Source: an uncultured Eubacteriales bacterium
GTDB lineage: Bacteria > Bacillota > Clostridia > Oscillospirales > Acutalibacteraceae
DNA: 14,467 bases
Assembly (NCBI GenBank): GCA_900321195.1
Contig: ONVG01000020.1
Coordinates: 1 to 14,467, forward strand
Direction: 5' to 3'
Below the pieces are notes generated by a model. The model did no database searches, had not been told where the DNA came from, and saw only the letters and a program-made list of their open reading frames with translations. This document shows, one piece after another, positions 13,913 through 14,467 of the stretch. Position 1 is the first letter of the stretch, and each line of letters opens with the position of its first letter. Position numbers and translations under genes: made by a program.

Positions 13913-14467
13913 ATGGTAGTATTGAATAACATGAAGGCAGCCATAGTAGGCTGCGGCTTTGTAGGCTCGGCATCTGCATTTGCTCTTATGGAAAGCGGAC
14001 TGTTTTCCGAGATAGTTCTCATAGATGCAGACAAGAACAAGGCAGAGGGTGAAGCGCTTGATATAAGTCACGGACTTCCTTTTGCAAAGCCGATGAAGCT
14101 TTATGCAGGTGATTATGATGATGTTACAAACGCATCATTGATAATCGTTACAGCCGGAGCAGGACAGAAGCCGGGTGAAACAAGACTTGACCTTGTTCAT
14201 AAGAATGTGGGTATATTTAAGTCCATAATCCCCGAAATAGCAAAAAGAAACAAGAATGCTATACTTCTTATAGTTGCAAATCCTGTAGACATACTTACCT
14301 ATGCCGCATTGAAGCTCAGCGGATATCCCAGCAACAGAGTATTCGGTTCGGGTACGGTGCTTGATACCGCAAGACTTAAATATCTTCTTGGCGAGCATCT
14401 CGGTGTTGACAGCCGAAGCGTACACGCATTTATAATCGGTGAACACGGCGACAGCGAGATAGTAGCC
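13913..14467 (+). CDS. ldh: L-lactate dehydrogenase, 3' end outside window
   Basis: NAD-dependent reduction of pyruvate to L-lactate, regenerating NAD+ in fermentation. The first 185 residues are visible. They show the Rossmann motif AIVGCGFVGSASAFAL (10-25) with acidic Asp38/Asp40 after it, TAGAGQKPGETRLDLV (80-95) with Gln85 at the pyruvate-specificity position (malate dehydrogenases have Arg there) and the loop Arg91, VANPVD (121-126, Asn123), the proton-relay Asp151 and substrate Arg154 in LDTARL, and the catalytic His178 in GEHGDSE. The start at 13913 is preceded by AAGGAGAG; an alternative ATG at 13931 lacks an SD. About 130 residues are missing at the C terminus. Confidence 0.95.
   Translation, partial: MVVLNNMKAAIVGCGFVGSASAFALMESGLFSEIVLIDADKNKAEGEALDISHGLPFAKPMKLYAGDYDDVTNASLIIVTAGAGQKPGETRLDLVHKNVGIFKSIIPEIAKRNKNAILLIVANPVDILTYAALKLSGYPSNRVFGSGTVLDTARLKYLLGEHLGVDSRSVHAFIIGEHGDSEIVA

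Noticed and set aside
13700..14071. Minus-strand open frame with repeated RGGVPPLSI peptides
   Set aside because: The peptide repeat is the translation of the DNA repeats B1 and B2. The frame runs antisense through the ldh start and has no convincing SD.
14135..14446. Minus-strand 103-residue open frame at the right end
   Set aside because: It lies fully antisense to the clearly coding ldh gene and has no recognisable domain.

Overview
The window looks like chromosomal DNA of a low-to-moderate GC Gram-positive gut Clostridium relative, most like Ruminococcus or another member of the Oscillospiraceae. The basis is the gene set (AddAB, RqcH, TrmK-Nif3, short MntP, panBCD, a Ser/Glu-rich lipoprotein), strong GGAGG ribosome binding sites, frequent ATA isoleucine codons, and a GC-rich repeat cluster between AT-rich promoters. 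The genus call is inference; no rRNA or other marker gene is present.

Layout. Bases 2-3804 (+) hold the 3' end of addB and complete addA, overlapping by ATGA: the AddAB helicase-nuclease for double-strand-break repair. A 13-bp perfect hairpin that buries the Shine-Dalgarno sequence follows, then mntP (manganese exporter, 3856-4410). mntP converges on, and overlaps by 23 bp, a minus-strand operon read from 7814 down to 4388: a small DUF1858 CxxC protein, trmK (tRNA m1A22 methyltransferase), a short Nif3-family metalloprotein and rqcH (Ala-tailing factor of ribosome-associated quality control). Its promoter (7846-7874) is divergent from the promoter of ade (adenine deaminase, 7994-9697). ade is followed closely by two tandem, diverged exported proteins sharing a C-terminal domain that I read as DUF4854-like. 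A bidirectional terminator at 11166-11196 separates them from the convergent panB-panC-panD operon (minus, 13299 down to 11203), three enzymes of pantothenate synthesis. The last gene is the 5' part of an L-lactate dehydrogenase (13913 to the window end).

The 613-base gap between panB and ldh carries both outward promoters, a Rex-like palindrome in front of ldh, and a GC-rich cluster of direct and inverted repeats. One repeat unit occurs three times and its hairpin stem shows a compensatory C-G to G-C swap.

Most of the window is ordinary housekeeping sequence. I see no clear new multi-gene system. The points most worth a second look are the RBS-sequestering hairpin before mntP, the repeat cluster at 13451-13807, the paired DUF4854-like proteins, the three TGTATA half-sites at the ade promoter, and the Glu-Arg in place of Asp-Arg in RqcH.
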